DNA from: Myxosarcina sp. GI1
GTDB lineage: Bacteria; Cyanobacteriota; Cyanobacteriia; Cyanobacteriales; Xenococcaceae
Direction of reading: 5' to 3'
Assembly: GCF_000756305.1 (NCBI RefSeq)
Contig: NZ_JRFE01000014.1
Span: 463,006 to 527,005 of the forward strand
DNA: 64,000 nt
Of this stretch, positions 53,230 to 63,007 are shown one piece after another (the first letter of the stretch is position 1; the number at the start of each line of letters is the position of its first letter). The notes below the pieces were generated by a model. It worked only from the letters and a program-made list of their open reading frames with translations, searched no databases and was not told the DNA's origin. A program made the translations under genes and the position numbers.

Positions 53230-56200
53230 CTAGCAAAGTTCTACCCGCAAATTCGATCCTAGTTGTGACTTTTGAACTTTAATTTGGGTAAATTGCTCGG
53301 CTAAGGCTGGAATATGAGTAATTACACCAATTAAACGATCTTGCTGTCGCAAAGATTCTAGTGTGCGCGTAACTATATCTAATGTCTCGCGATCGAGCGT
53401 TCCAAAACCTTCGTCTAAGAAAAGACAACCAATTTCAGCACCCATCGATAATTTTTCGGATAAGGAGAGAGCCATTGACAGAGAAGCGGCAAAAGTTTCC
53501 CCTCCTGATAGAGTCCGAATTCCGCGCATTTCGCCAGCATTCCAATTATCTTCAACGCGATATTCTCCATTTTCTATTTTTAAAGCGTAACGAGAATCAG
53601 TTAAATCCTGTAAAAGCACGGTGGCACGAGTTACTAACTCTCTTTCTAAATGCTCTAGGATAAATGCCTGAAAATGGTTGGTTTGAAGATCGCGAGCTAA
53701 AGTTTGATAGATGTGTTCTTGCTGTTTGACTTGTTGCTGGCGTTCTAGCAAGTCTTGACTTTGCTGCTGTTTGGTGGCTGCATTTTTTAGCCAAATTTCT
53801 AATTCTATTTTTTGTTCTCGTGATTCTTCTAATTTTTTCTCTGCTAGTTGTTTGGCTTCGCGTCTCTTAGTTAAACTAGCTTCATCAGTAGTGCGATCGC
53901 CAATATTATCTTTAATTTCTCGAACACGGCTGGTTGCTTCAATTTTTTGCTGTGTGTAAGATGCGATCTCTTTTTGCCATTCTTGTTGTTTGGTTTCAGT
54001 TACTAGTGCTTCTTTAAAGCTAATTTCAGTGAAGCTGTTATCGGCAAGTGCAACTTGCCATTGGGTTTCTAAATGCTCTTGTTGAGATTTTGTGTGAGCA
54101 AAGTTTTCATTGGAATTATTGTATGTAGTTTCTGCTTGAGTAAAGTGATTTTGCGCTTGGTTAAATTTAGCATCCGTTTCTTGCTTTTGCATTTTCCACT
54201 GATTTTTATCTCTTTCTAGCTCATGCTTGAGACTATCGTAAGTCTTACCATTGGTAACTTGATGAAGCTTATCTTGAATTTCAACAAGTAGTTGCTGACG
54301 ATACTCTACTTCTGCATTTGCTGCATCCAATTCTTCACGAGCAGTTTCTATATTGTTCTGACAAAATTCTAAACTTTGCTCTGAACGCTCTAATTCTGCT
54401 TCAACCTTCTGTTTTTGAATCAATGCTTGCTGATAAGCTTTGTTTTGCTCTGAAAGACGTTTTTGCTCTTGTTTGAGAGCCTTGCTATCCCATACTTCGG
54501 CTTTTAAAATATCTGCGATCTGATTTTGAAACTTGGATAATTCTATTTGAGCTATTTTAAGCTCTTGCTGCAAGCTCGTTTCCTGTTTTTGTAGCGACTC
54601 TAGGCGCGTTATAATTTGAGTCAAAGTAGTTTGAGCTTGTTGGCAATTTTGACGAGTATTGTTAACGAACTTCTCTAAAGGTTTGAGTTCGATAATTTCG
54701 GCATCGGTTAAGAATGGCAGCAAATGAGCTTCGGGATATTTACCACCACAAACAGGACAGTCATCACCTGGATATAGTGCAGTGCGTAAAATAGCTGCAT
54801 GGTTTTTTCGAGCGAAGCGATCGTTGCTAGCTTTCGCCTCTTCTAAACTTAACTCAGCCTCTTGTAACTTTACCTCAATAACTTCTAATTGTTCTAATGA
54901 TGAAGTATGTTCGGACTGTAATTGTTGTTTTTCCTTAACAGTTCGATCTAGCTTTTCGCGGACTGTTTGCTCTTGACGAACAGCAGTTTCCCATTGAGGT
55001 ATCAGGGGAACTACCATATCTAAAATTTCTAAACGAGAAGTATCTGGAGATGTTTGAGCAAGAGTATTATTAACTGTCTCTAGTTTTTTTTGAGCTTTGG
55101 TTACTGTTTCTCGTACCTGTCTAACTTCAACTTCTCGCTCTTGGCACTGCTTTGTCTTTTGCTGTAGTTTATTTTGTGCTTGGCTGAATTCTATTTTGGC
55201 TTGTCCCTCTTGTTGGCTATAGGCTTCAGCAGTTGCTAAATTTTGGCTTCTTCGGTCGAATTGAGCTTCTTTTTCACTAGCAATAGCTTGAAGGCAATCG
55301 CGGTTTTCTTGCTGTGTTTTCAATTCACTCTTGGCACGAGCTAATTTGTCAGTAGCATCCTGTAAATTATCTGACGTTTTGGTAAATCGCTGCCGAATAT
55401 CTCGAACCCTATCCCAATCAGACTTAAGCCGATTTGCAGCTTGAGCTATTTTAAGTTTTTGTTTTAGCTTCTCGATTTCGGTTTCTTTGAGGTTTATCTG
55501 GGCTAAATTTTGCTGTAATTTCTCTAAGCGTCGAATTTGCTCTAATAATTTTTCTTCTTCTTCTAAAAGTTTGCCCGCGATCGCAACTTCTTCTGTCAAT
55601 TGTGGAAGGTTTTGCTCTAATGTTTCAAGCTCGGTTTGGTTGGTTGTTATTTCTGCATCTGTGGGTAATTCTAGTCCTTCAATTTTTCCATTAATCTCGG
55701 CTAGTTTTATTTGAGCATTCTTGACGCGATCGCTGGCACGTTGACGCATTTCCTCGAAAATATTGAGTCCTCCCAAGTTTCGTAAAATTTCACGGCGTTT
55801 TGCTGCGCTTCCTTTGAGAAACTCATCGAACTGTCCTTGAGGAAGTACAATTACTCGCGTAAAGGTATCGAAGTCCATACCCAGAATATCTTCTACCGAG
55901 CGATCGCAACGTTGCCACTGTCCTTGTTCGAGGTGATCGAGTAAAAAATTTGTCTTGGTTCCGCTACGACGATCTTTCCAAGAACGAGTGATTTTATACT
56001 CTGTTTGCTTAAGTTGAAATTGAAACGAAACCTTTAAGCTTTGTTCGCCTTGACTGACTAATTCTGGAATATCTGCTTTGCGTGTAACTTTACCAGGTAC
56101 TTTTTCGTAAAGAGCGTAAGTTATAGCATCGAGTAAAGAAGATTTCCCTGCTCCTGTAGCTCCAGTAATGGCAAACAGATCTAGTTCGGTAAAGTCTAAT

Positions 56201-56256
56201 TCTTGCTTAGTACGAAAACTGGTAAATCCTTCAACGGTTAGTTTAATTGGACGCAT
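53230..56256 (-). CDS. sbcC: SbcC (Rad50-like) exonuclease subunit
   Basis: The 1,008-residue ATPase has Walker A in ITGATGAGKSSLLDAITYALYE, two long coiled coils (about 170-470 and 520-830), the zinc hook CPVCGGKYPEAHL at about 500, the ABC signature RTLSGGETFAASLSMALSLSE and Walker B in CLFLDEGFGTLD. It works with SbcD on DNA ends and hairpins. It overlaps sbcD by 14 bp and is last in the nurA-herA-sbcD-sbcC run. Confidence 0.95.
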   Translation of the reverse strand: MRPIKLTVEGFTSFRTKQELDFTELDLFAITGATGAGKSSLLDAITYALYEKVPGKVTRKADIPELVSQGEQSLKVSFQFQLKQTEYKITRSWKDRRSGTKTNFLLDHLEQGQWQRCDRSVEDILGMDFDTFTRVIVLPQGQFDEFLKGSAAKRREILRNLGGLNIFEEMRQRASDRVKNAQIKLAEINGKIEGLELPTDAEITTNQTELETLEQNLPQLTEEVAIAGKLLEEEEKLLEQIRRLEKLQQNLAQINLKETEIEKLKQKLKIAQAANRLKSDWDRVRDIRQRFTKTSDNLQDATDKLARAKSELKTQQENRDCLQAIASEKEAQFDRRSQNLATAEAYSQQEGQAKIEFSQAQNKLQQKTKQCQEREVEVRQVRETVTKAQKKLETVNNTLAQTSPDTSRLEILDMVVPLIPQWETAVRQEQTVREKLDRTVKEKQQLQSEHTSSLEQLEVIEVKLQEAELSLEEAKASNDRFARKNHAAILRTALYPGDDCPVCGGKYPEAHLLPFLTDAEIIELKPLEKFVNNTRQNCQQAQTTLTQIITRLESLQKQETSLQQELKIAQIELSKFQNQIADILKAEVWDSKALKQEQKRLSEQNKAYQQALIQKQKVEAELERSEQSLEFCQNNIETAREELDAANAEVEYRQQLLVEIQDKLHQVTNGKTYDSLKHELERDKNQWKMQKQETDAKFNQAQNHFTQAETTYNNSNENFAHTKSQQEHLETQWQVALADNSFTEISFKEALVTETKQQEWQKEIASYTQQKIEATSRVREIKDNIGDRTTDEASLTKRREAKQLAEKKLEESREQKIELEIWLKNAATKQQQSQDLLERQQQVKQQEHIYQTLARDLQTNHFQAFILEHLERELVTRATVLLQDLTDSRYALKIENGEYRVEDNWNAGEMRGIRTLSGGETFAASLSMALSLSEKLSMGAEIGCLFLDEGFGTLDRETLDIVTRTLESLRQQDRLIGVITHIPALAEQFTQIKVQKSQLGSNLRVELC

Positions 56257-57413
56257 CGCTTAACTCCTGATACAAATCATTAAATGCCCGTTTTACAGCA
56301 GGTTCGAGATTTTTTGCCGACTGCTCTTGGTAATAGCGAGCGAATTCTTCGGTGGGATTGAAAGTCTGATAATCGATTGATTCGGTTTGTCTTTCTACTG
56401 CCGTTTTGGTGTATTTCGGTTGAATAATTAAGGTTTGAGGACAAATTCGGCGCACGCGATCGCCTAACCCCATTTGCTGGGTTTCCATTTCGACAATAAC
56501 TTTGAGATAGCCAGGATGTTGCCGATGCGCTGTCAAGATTTCATCTAAATTATTTTCGTTACAGTACAAAACTTTTAGAGGTTTATGGCAGGGAATTACT
56601 TTAAATTCGACTTTGGCAGGGCGATTGGGTTCGACGGTAACTAAATTAAAACCTTTTTCTTCTTCTGCTTCACCAAAATCGACCTGAATGAGCGAACCCG
56701 AATAGTAAGTGGGAGCGGCATTAGGAATTTGTTGCGGTTTGTGGATATGCCCTAAAGCTACATACTGAGCGACTGAAGGAATCGACCCTTCGGAAAGACT
56801 GTAAGCACCTTTCGTGTAGAAATCGACTTCTGAATGGGAAAGTTTGGCACTCTGTACGGTTAAATGCGCCATTATTACATTGACGCAGTTTTCTTCAAAG
56901 CTTTGAACTAATTGCTCGAATAGGTAACTAACAACTTTTTTGTAGTTTTGCTGTTGTTGTGAATCGCTTTTTTCCCAAAGTTCTTCAGCTTTGAGCAAAC
57001 GACGCTCTGAAGCAAAGGGCATAGCAGCTACACAAAGTCTCCCGTTACGAGTATCTAGCTTAATAACCCCTCCCTGACTAGCTTTGCAAGGTCTTCCTAA
57101 AGCGCGAACTCCAACATGAGCCACAAGTTTAGCTATACCATCGATGCGGTTGGCAGAGTCATGATTACCTGCAATAACTACGGCAGGAATGTTGGCTTCT
57201 TTATAGTTGACAAAAAAAGTTGTAAGCAACCTGTTCGGCATCGGCGGTTGGGCTGGGAGTTTCAAAAATATCTCCTGCAACTAAAACCGCATCGACTTCT
57301 AAATCTTTTGCTTGTTCTAATAATTGGTCAAGTGCAAATTTTATTTCAGGAGTGCGATCGACTCCTCTAAGTTTTCTGCCTAAATGCCAGTCGGAAGTAT
57401 GAATGAGACGCAT
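56243..57413 (-). pseudogene. sbcD: SbcD (Mre11-like) nuclease, frameshifted
   Basis: Two overlapping frames make one SbcD of about 389 residues. The first has IHTSDWHLGRKLRG and VLVAGDIFETPSPTADAEQV; the second continues IPAVVIAGNHDSANRI, MAHLTVQSAKLSHSEV and VALGHIHKPQQIP, so all metal-binding motifs are encoded. The break is at a run of seven A on the plus strand (57212-57218). With six the frame reads YNFFVNYKEANIPAV without a gap. It is either a sequencing error, a recent mutation or a slippage site. Confidence 0.9.
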
Positions 57414-57440
57414 AAAAAATTGTTAATAGCAAAAATGTAA

Positions 57441-59183
57441 TTAAAAACGATCGAGGTCAGCTTCTATTTCGGCAATTTCTGCTTGAGAAAGACTGACTTC
57501 ACTTTGACGAGTCGCATAAGCAGGAAAAGGAAAATTCACTAATAACGGTGCGGGAACTTCAGGCTGATGAATAAACATACTTCCCGACTTTAATAAAAGC
57601 GATCGCTTGCGACAGGCTTCCGTAAGAAAGTTATACTCTGGTCTTTCTGCCTCAGCAGAATCTAATCTGCCAACGACGCGAATTGAAGCTTGTCCGACAA
57701 CTCTTCGTTCTACCTCTGAAGCCGTTTGCTGTGCGCCAACCAGAATGATTCCCAAAGAACGTCCTCGTTCGGCAATTTCTACCAACAAATTTTTAATCGG
57801 ACTGCGTCCTTCACGGGGAGCATATTTATTGAGTTCATCTAAGACGATAAAGACAATAGGGTCTTGTCCTCGTTTTTCTTTCTCGGTAAAAAGCTTTTGC
57901 AACAGTATGCTAACGACAAACTTTTGGGCTTTTCCGCCTAGTTTGTTGATGTCTACGACTGAAAGTTGATATGCTGCATCGAGAGGATCGAGTCGGCAAT
58001 CTGCCATGTCTTTGGGCGATAAATCTCCCCGAATTAAATGACTCATTTCGCTTTTGATTCCCCAAAGCCGACGAATTAAAGCTTCAGCCGTAGCACCTGC
58101 ATTGCGTCCGAGCCAACTTCTGTCCTCGACTTCCAATAACTTGTACTCTAGAAAATCAATTAGATCGCTAAAAGTTTCAATATTTAGCTTGTTGTTATTT
58201 CCATAAGCTTCATCAGCAACTAAATTAGTCCCTGATTCGCGATTGTTTTTTCGATCCTCTTTATCATTATCCAGTGCTAATTTAGCTAGTTTTTCGGTAA
58301 CTCCAGCCACTAAAAATCCTAAATTTCCTCTTTCTAAATCCTCACCTGCAAACAAAAAACTAAACAGGCGATCGCGGCATAATTCTCGTAGACTCCAAAG
58401 ATAAACTTTAATATCGTCTTGTCTTCGATCCAAATGAGGTGAAAGATCGGGAGAAAATTTACGCGGTGCGGCACAGAAACGAGCATCCTTAAAAGGTTCT
58501 ATAGGAATCCCTAAAGTCTGATAATCATTACGAGCCTCATCTTTCAGACAGCTATTTGCTTTATCTAGAAAAAATAAATCCTCTCCTTTAACGTTAAAAA
58601 TTAAGGCTTTAGTATTGGCTTTACGATTGCCTAAAGCCGCAGAATTAAAAATAGCATGAAGTAAAAAAAGTGCGTACGAAGTTTTGGTAGCTACACCAGA
58701 AACGCCTGAAATATTTATATGTGCGCCTTTTTCGCCGTTAATAAACTCGAAATTTAAATAGGCAGGTCGTCCATTTCGCATCAATCCAGCAGGAATTGGT
58801 TTTTCCATGCCATCGAAATACAAAGCTTTCTTCAAGTCTTCGTTTTCAGCTAAATATACCGTATCTCCTGGTTGTGGCGGTAGATATTCTTCTGGTTCGA
58901 TACGAGTTACTCGAACGTGAGCGGCATAAGAAATATTTACGGGTAAGCGTCCTTGAGTAACTAAAAACGTATCGGTATCAAACTGCGTACCTTCATAAAG
59001 AGTGCGAACATAATCCACTACTCCATAAAAATGAATAATTTTATTTGGCTCGCCAGGACGATAAGTTTGTAGTTCGATCGCGTCATCAAGTCTGAGTACG
59101 CGATTGGGAATAACAGCAACCCAAAATTCTAAAGGGGTTGATTCTTGAGTACCGAGAACGTATCCGACAGATGTTTTAGTCAT
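57441..59183 (-). CDS. herA: HerA-like ATPase/helicase
   Basis: The 580-residue protein has an N-terminal HAS barrel (TSVGYVLGTQESTPLEFWVA) and a FtsK/HerA motor. The P-loop region reads ISGVSGVATKTSYALFLL, in which Thr-Lys-Thr replaces the usual Gly-Lys-Ser/Thr, a form I recall from cyanobacterial homologues. Walker B is FIVLDELNKYAP, and IILVGAQQTASEVERRVVGQ follows. HerA pumps DNA ends into NurA during end resection. It is 21 bp from nurA and 27 bp from sbcD. Confidence 0.88.
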   Translation of the reverse strand: MTKTSVGYVLGTQESTPLEFWVAVIPNRVLRLDDAIELQTYRPGEPNKIIHFYGVVDYVRTLYEGTQFDTDTFLVTQGRLPVNISYAAHVRVTRIEPEEYLPPQPGDTVYLAENEDLKKALYFDGMEKPIPAGLMRNGRPAYLNFEFINGEKGAHINISGVSGVATKTSYALFLLHAIFNSAALGNRKANTKALIFNVKGEDLFFLDKANSCLKDEARNDYQTLGIPIEPFKDARFCAAPRKFSPDLSPHLDRRQDDIKVYLWSLRELCRDRLFSFLFAGEDLERGNLGFLVAGVTEKLAKLALDNDKEDRKNNRESGTNLVADEAYGNNNKLNIETFSDLIDFLEYKLLEVEDRSWLGRNAGATAEALIRRLWGIKSEMSHLIRGDLSPKDMADCRLDPLDAAYQLSVVDINKLGGKAQKFVVSILLQKLFTEKEKRGQDPIVFIVLDELNKYAPREGRSPIKNLLVEIAERGRSLGIILVGAQQTASEVERRVVGQASIRVVGRLDSAEAERPEYNFLTEACRKRSLLLKSGSMFIHQPEVPAPLLVNFPFPAYATRQSEVSLSQAEIAEIEADLDRF

Positions 59184-59204
59184 AGAAAAATCGATAATAG
59201 TAAA

Positions 59205-60218
59205 TTAATCAATCAAAAAATTACGTAGGCGACGCTCGATCGTTTTGCGATCGCCCATATATCTGCCTAATTGCTTTTCCAATCCCGATACTGGAGTAAG
59301 GTTTTGGGGAGCGCGAGGATCGCGAACGGGATGGGAAGCATATTGAGGAATGAGTACGGTACTAAGATTGGCGATCTCTATAGCTTTTTCTATGGGAACT
59401 TCACTATACAAATCCAGACGAACAATGCCATGTAAATCGTGATAGCCAAGTTTTTTGGGAACGATATTTTGTTCTCCAGAACGCAAGTACCAACTCCAAT
59501 GGGATTTAAACTTTTCTGGTTTGCCTACTGCAAAAATAGGTGTACGTTCGCCTAGCCCTAAATGCCAAAGTATTGATGCTGCATCTTCTGTAAGATATTG
59601 CCGACCCATCGTTTTGACATAACCGAGCGTTAACCCAGGAGATTTATAAGAGCCATACAACAAAGGTCCATCGCGAATAACTAGTATGTCAGGATGATTA
59701 TATTTTTCGGCTAATCTTGCTTCAGCTTTTAGCATTGCTTTTTGTATTGAAGAAAGAGCAGCTTGAGGACTATTTTCGGTGCAGTTCAAACAAAGATCGT
59801 AGGTAAGAGTTGCCTGACTGCCAAAAGGACAAGGAATATGAGTAACGGGAGAAGTTAGATCTCCACAAAGCGCGATCGCTCGCTGTACAATAGGTTCAAC
59901 ACAGGTAGCGCGGCAAGCGAGGCGATCGACTGCTACTGCACCTACAGCTAAAGTAGCAAAAGCACCATAGAGAACTTCGTTGTCTTTGCGTCCCAAAAAT
60001 CGAGAATCCAGACGAAGGCGACCGTCGATGAAGAGAATTTTGTCTGGTATTTTTGCAAATTTATCTAACTAAATGGCTGTCCATTCATGGGTTTCTACGG
60101 TGAGATCGATCCGTTCGGGCTGTGTACATTCTAGATTAGTCAGATTAATCGGACTGTCATATTCGGTCGCCCAAGGTTCTACACGAATTCGATAATTACT
60201 CCAGAAATTTTCAGACAT
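59205..60218 (-). pseudogene. nurA: NurA nuclease with an in-frame stop codon
   Basis: The full frame from ATG 60218 would give 337 residues. It starts MSENFWSNYRIRVEPWATEY and reads HEWTAI before a TAG at 60069-60071 (codon 50), then LDKFAKIPDKILFIDGRLRL. The Asp of FIDGR (codon 65) is the expected first metal ligand. A restart at TTG 59996 would lose it, while the rest (VRLDLYSEVPI, IPQYASHPVRDPRAPQN) is intact. Without read-through the nuclease should be inactive. Confidence 0.85.
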
Positions 60219-60330
60219 TAATCTTCAAATACTAGCTCTGTTGAATATTTTGAAGCCGCAAGTGATATCTACTAACTAATTACCTTAACTTTTGCTTAAC
60301 TCAAAATAACAGCGAAAGATTACGCAAATC

Positions 60331-60405
60331 TGTTGACAATAGCTATCGTCTATAAAATAATAACATAATGTTTTTATTTAACAATTTAAGTTGACGAACG
60401 ACAAA
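60331..60405 (+). mobile_element. Candidate left end next to tnsB
   Basis: TGTTGACAATAGCTATCGTC begins at 60331, and TAACAATTTAAGTTGAC (60379-60395) and GACGAACGACAA follow up to the start of tnsB. The first part is a near palindrome, GAC.ATAGCTAT.GTC. This is where left ends of V-K elements normally lie, but the sites fit the TnsB motif less well than those at 47.54 kb. It might also be an operator of the transposition genes. Confidence 0.35.
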
Positions 60406-62105
60406 AATAGCGATCGCTATATAATTCCAACAGAGTTTGATGAAGAAATTAAGCGCAAAATGGAAATCATTGAGAGCTTGATGGAACCCTGTAATCGCAA
60501 GACTTACAGCAAGAAACTCAAAAAAGCAGCAAAGAAGCTTGGTAAATCCAAAAAAACAGTACAAAGACTAGTCCAAAGATGGAAAGAGGAGGGAATAGCA
60601 GGATTAAAAACTGGCGAAAGAAATGATAAAGGTCAACACCGCATATCTCAAGAGTGGCAGGACTTTATCTTTAATACCTTTCGGGAAGGAAATAAAGGTA
60701 GTAGAAAAATGTCTCGCAAGCAAGTAGCGGTGAGAGTTAAAAATAAGGCACAAGAATTAGGTGTAAAAAAATACCCGAATTGCCGAACTGTATATCGCGT
60801 ATTGCAACCCTTAATCGAAGCTCGAGAATCCAAACCCAAGATTCGTTCTGTAGGCTGGCGAGGCTCTAGTCTATCAGTCAAAACTCGCGACGGAAACTAC
60901 ATTGGTGTGGAATACAGCAATCACGTTTGGCAGTGCGACCATACAAAGGTGGATATTCTGCTGGTCGATAAATTTGGAGATTTGGTGGATCGCCCTTGGC
61001 TAACTACTGTTATAGATACTTATTCGCGTTGTATTATTGGCATTCGTTTGGGTTTTGATGCACCTAGTTCTCCAGTAGTAGCTTTGGCTTTGCGTCATGC
61101 GATATTGCCTAAAAATTATAGTCCTGAATATGGTCTTAATTGTGAGTGGGGAACTTATGGAAAGCCAGAATACTTTTTTACAGATGGAGGTAAAGATTTT
61201 CGTTCCAATCATTTGAGGCAGATTGGAGTTCAGTTAGGCTTTACTTGCGAACTGAGAAATCGCCCTTCAGAAGGCGGTATCGTAGAGCGTCCTTTTGGAA
61301 CCTTTAATACTGAATTGTTTTCTACTCTTCCTGGCTATACAGGTTCCAATGTCCAAGAACGTCCCAAAGAAGCCGAAAAAGATGCCTGTCTGACTCTAAG
61401 AGAATTAGAAAAATTATTCGTTCGCTATATCGTCGATAACTACAATCAAAGAATCGACGCTAGATTGGGCGACCAAACTCGATATCAACGTTGGGAAGCA
61501 GGATTATTATCTACTCCTCATTTGATGAGCGATCGCGAATTGGATATTTGTCTGATGAAGCAATCAACTCCGTTGATTCGACGTTGCTCCGCAACGGCGG
61601 ATTGCCAAAGGCAATCAATCGTTCTATCTATCGAGATGGCTATATTCGCTTCGAGAATTTAATTTACAAAGGCGAAAATTTAGCTGGTTATGCTGGAGAG
61701 CAAATAGCTTTACGTTACGATCCCAGCGATATTACTCAAGTTCTAGTTTATCGAAGAGAGCAGGGAAAAGATATCTTTCTAGCTAGAGCTTTTGCTCAAG
61801 ATTTAGAAACTGAAACACTATCCCTAGAAGATATTAAAGCTACTAACAAAAAAATTCGCGACAAAGGTAAATCCATAAGCAATCACTCGATTTTGGAAGA
61901 AGTTAAAGAGCGAGATCTTTTTGTTGCCAAGAAAACAACCAAAAAAGAGAAACGCAAGCAAGAGCAATTTGAGTTCGATGAAGGCAAAGTTTCAACTCGG
62001 GTAATTGAAACAGAATCAGAGATTGAAGAAACAACCACGTACGTAGAACCAGAACCAGTGGAAATTTTGGATTACGAAGACGCAATGGACGAATTTGGAT
62101 GGTAA
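60391..62105 (+). pseudogene. tnsB: TnsB transposase of a type V-K CAST, interrupted
   Basis: The two frames together cover a TnsB of about 570 residues, close to that of the S. hofmannii CAST. The first (TTG start, to about 61566) has the HTH KKLGKSKKTVQRLVQRWKEEG and the complete DDE core: VWQCDHTKVDILLVD, FFTDGGKDFRSNHL and RPSEGGIVERPF. The second resumes at 61620 with RSIYRDGYIRFENLIYKGEN and keeps the C-terminal barrel and tail. A 53-bp sequence stands where one codon is expected, shifting the frame. The transposase should be inactive unless rescued. Confidence 0.9.
61567..61619 (+). repeat. 53-bp palindromic insertion inside tnsB
   Basis: The inserted stretch contains two hairpins, CGTTGC-TCC-GCAACG and GATTGCC-AAA-GGCAATC. 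GCAATCAA occurs at both edges (61560-61567 and 61611-61618), like a target duplication. Neither reading frame through it encodes residues known from TnsB; homologues read MKQSRR here. It is similar in style to other palindromes in the window. Confidence 0.8.
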
Positions 62106-62107
62106 CT

Positions 62108-63007
62108 ATGGCTAAATCTAATGAAGATCGAGACGATTACAAAGAAGAAAATAGTCGGTATAAAAACTCAAGTGACAAAGATCAAGCTCAAGAATATGCG
62201 GATGATTTGGGAAAAATAGAACTCCCAAACGAGTCTATCCAAAAAGAAATCGCTCGACTGAGATGTAAAAATATTGTTCTACTGCAACAGGTTGAACATT
62301 TACATAATTGGTTGGAAGGAAAAAGAAAATCCCGTCAGTCTTGTCGTATTGTGGGGGAATCTCGTACTGGTAAAACTATCGCTTGTGAGTCATACAAATT
62401 GAGACACAAGCCAAAACAAGAAACAGGAAAACCGCCAATTGTCCCTGTAATCAATATTCAACCCCCTCAAGAATGTGGTTCGAGAGATTTGTTTGCTCTA
62501 ATTATTGAACATTTAAAGTACAAGGTTGTCAAAGGAACAGTCGGAGAAATTAGAAATAGAACTCTAAAAGTTTTGGAAAGATGCCAGGTTGAAATGCTAA
62601 TTATTGACGAAGCAGACCGCCTAAGACCAAAAACTTTTGCTGATGTTAGAGACATTTTCGATAATTTAGGGATTTCTGTAGTTTTAGTGGGAACAGATCG
62701 TTTGGACGCAGTAGTGAAGCGAGACGAACAAGTTCACAATCGTTTTCGAGCTTGTCATCGCTTTGGCAAATTATCTGGGGTTGAATTTCAAAAGACAGTA
62801 ACTCTTTGGGAAAGGAACGTTTTGAAACTTCCTGTAGCCTCGAACCTGAGTAGTAAAGCTATGCTCAAAGTTTTAGCACCAGCAACTGGGGGTTATATTG
62901 GTTTGCTAGATATGATTCTGCGAGAGTCTGCTGTTAGAGCTTTAGAAAAAGGTTTGAAGAAAATCGATCTAGCAACTTTGAAAGAGGTAGCGGGAGAGTA
63001 TAAGTAA
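62108..63007 (+). CDS. tnsC: TnsC AAA+ regulator of a type V-K CAST
   Basis: The protein of about 299 residues resembles the CAST TnsC along its length. It has a charged N-terminus, then LLQQVEHLHNWLEGKRKSRQ, Walker A GESRTGKT, Walker B EMLIIDEADRLRPKTFADVR and the sensor VVLVGTDRLDAVVKRDEQV. TnsC forms filaments on DNA and couples TniQ/Cas12k target choice to TnsB. The ATG at 62108 follows the tnsB stop by 2 bp; an ATG at 62099 overlaps it. It is intact. Confidence 0.94.
   Translation: MAKSNEDRDDYKEENSRYKNSSDKDQAQEYADDLGKIELPNESIQKEIARLRCKNIVLLQQVEHLHNWLEGKRKSRQSCRIVGESRTGKTIACESYKLRHKPKQETGKPPIVPVINIQPPQECGSRDLFALIIEHLKYKVVKGTVGEIRNRTLKVLERCQVEMLIIDEADRLRPKTFADVRDIFDNLGISVVLVGTDRLDAVVKRDEQVHNRFRACHRFGKLSGVEFQKTVTLWERNVLKLPVASNLSSKAMLKVLAPATGGYIGLLDMILRESAVRALEKGLKKIDLATLKEVAGEYK

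Noticed and set aside
61491-62105. Independent 204-residue protein starting at 61491
   Set aside because: Its first 40 codons are the out-of-frame reading of tnsB and the insertion; the rest is the TnsB C-terminus.
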